NCBI GenBank assembly: GCA_903915555.1
Contig: CAIWTL010000296.1
Location: forward strand, 1-7,491
Origin: an uncultured Micrococcales bacterium
Lineage (GTDB): Bacteria; Actinomycetota; Actinomycetes; S36-B12; GCA-2699445
DNA length: 7,491 nucleotides
Direction: 5' to 3'
Part shown: piece by piece, positions 5,058 to 7,491 of the stretch
How positions within the stretch are numbered: position 1 is the stretch's first letter
Layout: each line of letters starts with the position of its first letter
Position numbers and translations under genes: made by a program
Notes under the pieces: model-generated
The model's database searches: none
What the model saw: only the letters and a program-made list of their open reading frames with translations
What the model was told of the DNA's origin: nothing

Positions 5058-6782
5058 ATGACCACCACCACTCTGCAGGAGCGCACCGAGCAGCCCGGCG
5101 AGCCCGAGCCGCTGCCGTCGCTGCTGCCCGGTGCCCCCGGAAGCCCCGTGTGGCGGGTGTTCCGGGCGGCCCGACCGACGGCATGGCGGCTCGCATTGGC
5201 GGCGCTGCTGGGGGCACTGGCGATCGGTTCGTCGGTGGGCCTCATCGCCGCGAGCGCGTTCCTCATCTCCAAGGCGTCGCTGCAACCACCGATCCTGCAC
5301 CTGCAGGTCGCGATCGTGGCCGTCCGGGCCTTCGGCATCGGTCGCGGGGTGTTCCGCTACGCGGAACGCGTCGTCGGGCACGACGCCGCTTTCCGGTCCC
5401 TCACCGACCTGCGCATCGCCGTATACGACAGGCTCGCGGTCGTCGCGCCGTCCGGACTGTCGGCCTACCGCAGCGGCGATCTGCTGAATCGCCTCGTCGC
5501 CGACGTCGACTCCATGCTCGACCTCTACCTGCGGGTGGCCCTCCCCTACGCCGCGGCACTGCTCGTGGGGGCGGGGTCGGTGGTCCTGCTCGCGTCCTTC
5601 GTGCCCGCCGCCGGTCTCGCTCTCGCGATCGCCCTGCTGGTCGGCGGTCTGGTCGTGCCGCTGATCACGTTGCGCATGACCGAACGCACCCAGAAGGAGG
5701 TGGCCCCGGCGATGGGCCGCCTCACCGCCGAGACGGTGACGCTCGTGGACGGGGCGGCCGAGCTCATCGCCCTGGGTCAGGCCCCGGCAGCCCTCGACCG
5801 GATCCGCACCACCGACGCCGACCTGACCGGCATCTCCGGCCGGGCGGCCGTGTCCGGCGGTATCGGGGCGGCCCTCGGCGTGCTCGCGCAGGGCGCGGCG
5901 GTGATCGCCGCCGTCATCTTCGGTTCCCAGGCCGTGGCCTCGGGGCAACTCGACGGAATGCTGCTGGCGCTGGTCGTACTCGTCCCCCTGGCGGCCTACG
6001 AGGCGGTCCAGGCGCTGCCGGCGGCGGTCATCGTCCTGGCCCGCGTCCGTGAGTCGGCCCGCCGGATCTGTGAGGTCATCGACGCCCCGGACCTGACCCC
6101 CGATCCCGACCCCGCCGCGCCGTTGCCCTCGCCGGTGCCCGCGGGTGACTTCGTGGTCGATGACTTCACCGCCGGTTGGGAGCCCGGTCAGTGGGTCGCG
6201 CAGCCCGTGGGCTTCCGCTGCGCTCCCGGCCAGTCCGTGGCCCTCGTGGCGCCGAGCGGGGTGGGCAAGACCACCCTGGCGCTGGGCATGGCGGACATGG
6301 TTCCCGTGTCAGGGGCAGAGGCCTACGGCACCGTCGACCTGCGTGCCGTGACGGGCGACGACGTGCGTCGCGTGGTCGAGGTGATCCAACAGGACGCCCA
6401 CCTGTTCGACACCACGATCGCGGAGAACATCCGGCTGGCCCGGCGATCGACCACCGACGACCAGATCGAGGCGATCCTCACCGACCTGGGCCTCGGCGAC
6501 TGGATCGCGGGGCTGCCGGAGGGCATCGGGACACGGGTCGGGCGGTTCGGCAGATCCGTGTCGGGCGGCCAGCGCCAGCGGATCGCGATCGCCCGGGGCC
6601 TCGTGGCCCGGGCGCCGGTCGTCATCGCCGACGAACCGACCGAGCATCTCGACCCCGACAACGCCGCTCTCGTCATGTCCGCCCTGCGGCGCCACTGCGC
6701 CGACCGCGTCCTGGTGCTCATCACCCACCACCGCGCGGAAGCCGAGCGATGCGACCACGTCGTGGAGGTGCGCTCCGCGTGA
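5058..6782 (+). CDS. cydC: Cytochrome bd assembly ABC transporter subunit CydC
   Basis: A 574-residue half-transporter and the partner of CydD, from an ATG 4 nt after the cydD stop, so the two are surely one operon and likely translationally coupled; only a weak GGTGA precedes the start. After a Pro/Glu-rich N-terminal tail (1-30), TM helices lie near 44-70, 78-95, 160-180, 184-205, 265-290 and 298-325. ATPase motifs: Walker A APSGVGKTT 398-406, Q-loop VIQQDAHLF around 442-450, signature VSGGQRQR from 501, Walker B VVIADEP 521-527, H-loop THHR 556-559. The sequence SKASLQPPILHLQVAIVAVR near 71-90 and the RYAERVVGHD that follows TM2 are characteristic of CydC. Its linker (about 340-362) is rich in Pro and Asp. 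The signature here is close to canonical, unlike that of CydD, implying two unequal ATP sites in the dimer. Confidence 0.93.
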   Translation: MTTTTLQERTEQPGEPEPLPSLLPGAPGSPVWRVFRAARPTAWRLALAALLGALAIGSSVGLIAASAFLISKASLQPPILHLQVAIVAVRAFGIGRGVFRYAERVVGHDAAFRSLTDLRIAVYDRLAVVAPSGLSAYRSGDLLNRLVADVDSMLDLYLRVALPYAAALLVGAGSVVLLASFVPAAGLALAIALLVGGLVVPLITLRMTERTQKEVAPAMGRLTAETVTLVDGAAELIALGQAPAALDRIRTTDADLTGISGRAAVSGGIGAALGVLAQGAAVIAAVIFGSQAVASGQLDGMLLALVVLVPLAAYEAVQALPAAVIVLARVRESARRICEVIDAPDLTPDPDPAAPLPSPVPAGDFVVDDFTAGWEPGQWVAQPVGFRCAPGQSVALVAPSGVGKTTLALGMADMVPVSGAEAYGTVDLRAVTGDDVRRVVEVIQQDAHLFDTTIAENIRLARRSTTDDQIEAILTDLGLGDWIAGLPEGIGTRVGRFGRSVSGGQRQRIAIARGLVARAPVVIADEPTEHLDPDNAALVMSALRRHCADRVLVLITHHRAEAERCDHVVEVRSA

Positions 6783-6785
6783 TCA

Positions 6786-6809
6786 GTGCCCCCGAGGTTT
6801 CGGGGACAC
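6786..6809 (+). terminator. Hairpin after cydC, weak terminator candidate
   Basis: CCCCGA (6790-6795) and TCGGGG (6800-6805) pair across a GGTT loop, and GTG/CAC extend the stem beyond one C-A mismatch. It starts 4 nt after the cydC stop. There is no T-tract, so it may attenuate or protect the 3' end rather than stop transcription, leaving read-through into the next gene possible. Confidence 0.4.
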
Positions 6810-6860
6810 CCCCTGCGCGCCCGATCCGCCGAGGTGCAGGATGGACACAACGAACCTCGA

Positions 6861-6868
6861 AAGGGAGG
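6861..6868 (+). promoter_or_regulatory. Strong Shine-Dalgarno fixing the start at 6873
   Basis: AAGGGAGG lies 4 nt before the ATG at 6873. It decides the start, because the frame is open further upstream to an ATG at 6786 that has no ribosome binding site and would put a charged 29-residue extension in front of the signal peptide. Confidence 0.8.
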
Positions 6869-6872
6869 CCCC

Positions 6873-7307
6873 ATGAAACGCACCACCGCCCTACTCTCCG
6901 CCGTGGCTCTCGCCACCGTCGGTCTCATGGCGGGCCCAGCGCTCGCGGACAGCCCGCAGCTGGTGAAGCCGAACGACAACCAGAAGGCCGGCATCGCCAA
7001 GGCCTGGTCGGCGTACAACGGCGGCGGAAGCGTCCCCCAGAGCTGCCTGTACATGCGGCTGAGCAAGTCGAACAAGCACGTGGCTGCCCTCAAGAGCAAT
7101 ATCGAGAAGAAGCCCAACAAGTGCGCGTCCTACGCCTTCGACGGCTCCGCGATCCTGTACGGCCAGAAGAAGCACTGGTGGGTGCTGGCGGAAGGTTCCT
7201 CGGTCAAGCAGTCCGAGTGCAAGGCCGTCGCGGGACTCATGGGTCCGGCGCCGTGGGGTGACATTGTCGAATACGCCGCCATGATGGGCTGCGAGAACAT
7301 CGACTGA
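6873..7307 (+). CDS. Small exported four-cysteine protein of unknown function
   Basis: I do not recognise this family. The product is 144 residues with a clear Sec signal peptide: positive MKR, hydrophobic core 5-22, and an ALA cleavage site after residue 25, giving a mature protein of about 119 residues starting DSPQ. There is no lipobox or later membrane helix. The mature part has four cysteines (58, 84, 116, 140), enough for two disulfides, and is basic in the middle (many Lys between 62 and 100). Recognisable stretches are AFDGSAILYGQKKHWWVLAEGSS (about 88-110) and a C-terminal GDIVEYAAMMGCENID. It lies 90 nt after cydC on the same strand. No convincing promoter is visible in that gap, so it may be partly co-transcribed with cydDC, though a hairpin intervenes. 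A strong terminator follows. Export is well supported; function is not known. Confidence 0.85.
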   Translation: MKRTTALLSAVALATVGLMAGPALADSPQLVKPNDNQKAGIAKAWSAYNGGGSVPQSCLYMRLSKSNKHVAALKSNIEKKPNKCASYAFDGSAILYGQKKHWWVLAEGSSVKQSECKAVAGLMGPAPWGDIVEYAAMMGCENID

Positions 7308-7317
7308 CGGGATCGGG

Positions 7318-7346
7318 CCGGGGACCGGCCGACAGTCGGTCCCCGG
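7318..7346 (+). terminator. Strong terminator hairpin after the exported-protein gene
   Basis: CCGGGGACCG (7318-7327) and CGGTCCCCGG (7337-7346) form a perfect 10-bp stem around a 9-nt loop, followed by TTCCGTT. It starts 10 nt after the stop codon. The downstream T-tract is short, as is common in GC-rich actinobacteria. Because the stem is symmetrical it could also stop transcription coming from the convergent tRNA gene. Confidence 0.75.
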
Positions 7347-7356
7347 TTCCGTTCGG

Positions 7357-7375
7357 CCCGCATCAGCTCAGCGGG
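7357..7375 (-). terminator. Possible hairpin downstream of tRNA-Gly
   Basis: CCCGC and GCGGG arms pair across 9 nt, about 35 nt beyond the tRNA 3' end on the minus strand. There is no T-tract, and the stem is only 5 bp, so it is tentative. A 10-bp palindrome CGGTCGACCG (7389-7398) lies between it and the tRNA. Confidence 0.25.
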
Positions 7376-7411
7376 GGACTGGGAAACTCGGTCGACCGTG
7401 CCGACTGCTGG

Positions 7412-7482
7412 AGCGGGTGACGGGAATCGAACCCGCACTGTCAGCTTGGGAAGCTGATGTTCTGCCATTGAACTACACCCGC
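7412..7482 (-). tRNA. tRNA-Gly (anticodon CCC)
   Basis: A complete 71-nt cloverleaf reads on the minus strand. Acceptor GCGGGTG pairs with CACCCGC. The D arm is GTTC-AATGGCA-GAAC. The anticodon arm is TCAGC-TTCCCAA-GCTGA, which puts CCC in positions 34-36, reading GGG glycine codons. The variable loop is four nt, and the T arm is GCGGG-TTCGATT-CCCGT with one G-U pair. The discriminator is T at 7412 and an encoded CCA follows at 7411-7409. The gene is convergent with the exported-protein gene. Its promoter would be beyond the right edge. Confidence 0.96.
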
Positions 7483-7491
7483 GCGAGGATC

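Noticed and set aside
1140..6782. A new functional system linking ppk2, the potassium channel and cydDC
   Set aside because: The genes are in separate, partly divergent units with their own promoters, and each is a common housekeeping family; adjacency is the only evidence.
6786..6872. 29-residue N-terminal extension of the exported protein
   Set aside because: No ribosome binding site, charged composition, and it would bury the signal peptide; AAGGGAGG at 6861-6868 marks the true start.
6176..7261. Long plus-strand frame across the cydC 3' end and the exported-protein gene
   Set aside because: Arg/Gly/Pro-rich shadow that crosses two well-supported genes and the gap between them.
7130..7468. 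Minus-strand frame overlapping the tRNA and the exported-protein gene
   Set aside because: It runs through the tRNA and the terminator; the starting peptide is a translation of tRNA sequence.
7409..7482. tRNA gene as an integration (att) site
   Set aside because: No integrase is present and no second copy of the tRNA 3' end was seen in the window.

Overview
The window is a high-GC stretch with actinobacterial character. The protein families (single-domain PPK2, CydD/CydC half-transporters, short secreted proteins), the frequent GTG starts and the apparently leaderless promoters all point to Actinomycetota. I cannot narrow it to a genus from the sequence. It looks like ordinary chromosome rather than a mobile island: I found no transposase, integrase, phage gene or CRISPR array.

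Layout from left to right. (1) 1-616, minus strand: the 5' part of a secreted CAP-like protein gene that runs off the left edge. (2) 617-1139: a gene-free stretch with a cluster of GCGACYG motifs including a perfect 16-bp palindrome, and a G-rich 32-bp tandem repeat of about 2.4 copies just beyond the end of the next gene. (3) 1140-2042, minus: a class I-type polyphosphate kinase 2. (4) 2200-3231, minus: a six-transmembrane voltage-gated-type potassium channel with a TVGYGD filter and a coiled-coil tail. (5) 3350-5053 and 5058-6782, plus: cydD and cydC, 4 nt apart, encoding the heterodimeric ABC exporter needed for cytochrome bd assembly; cydAB is not in the window. (6) 6873-7307, plus: a small exported four-cysteine protein of unknown function with the best Shine-Dalgarno in the window, followed by a strong terminator hairpin. 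(7) 7412-7482, minus: tRNA-Gly(CCC) with an encoded CCA tail.

The two divergent units (channel and cydDC) share a 118-bp intergenic region. Polyphosphate kinase, a potassium channel and a cytochrome bd assembly transporter all relate to membrane energetics, but their link here is only proximity. The most coherent non-gene signal is that ppk2, the channel gene and cydD all start with GTG exactly 6 nt after a -10-like hexamer (TAGCCT, CACAAT, TACCGT), the geometry expected of leaderless transcription, whereas the two exported-protein genes have Shine-Dalgarno sequences. I see no convincing previously undescribed multi-gene system. The best candidates for novelty are the four-cysteine exported protein and the motif cluster and repeat between the CAP-like gene and ppk2.
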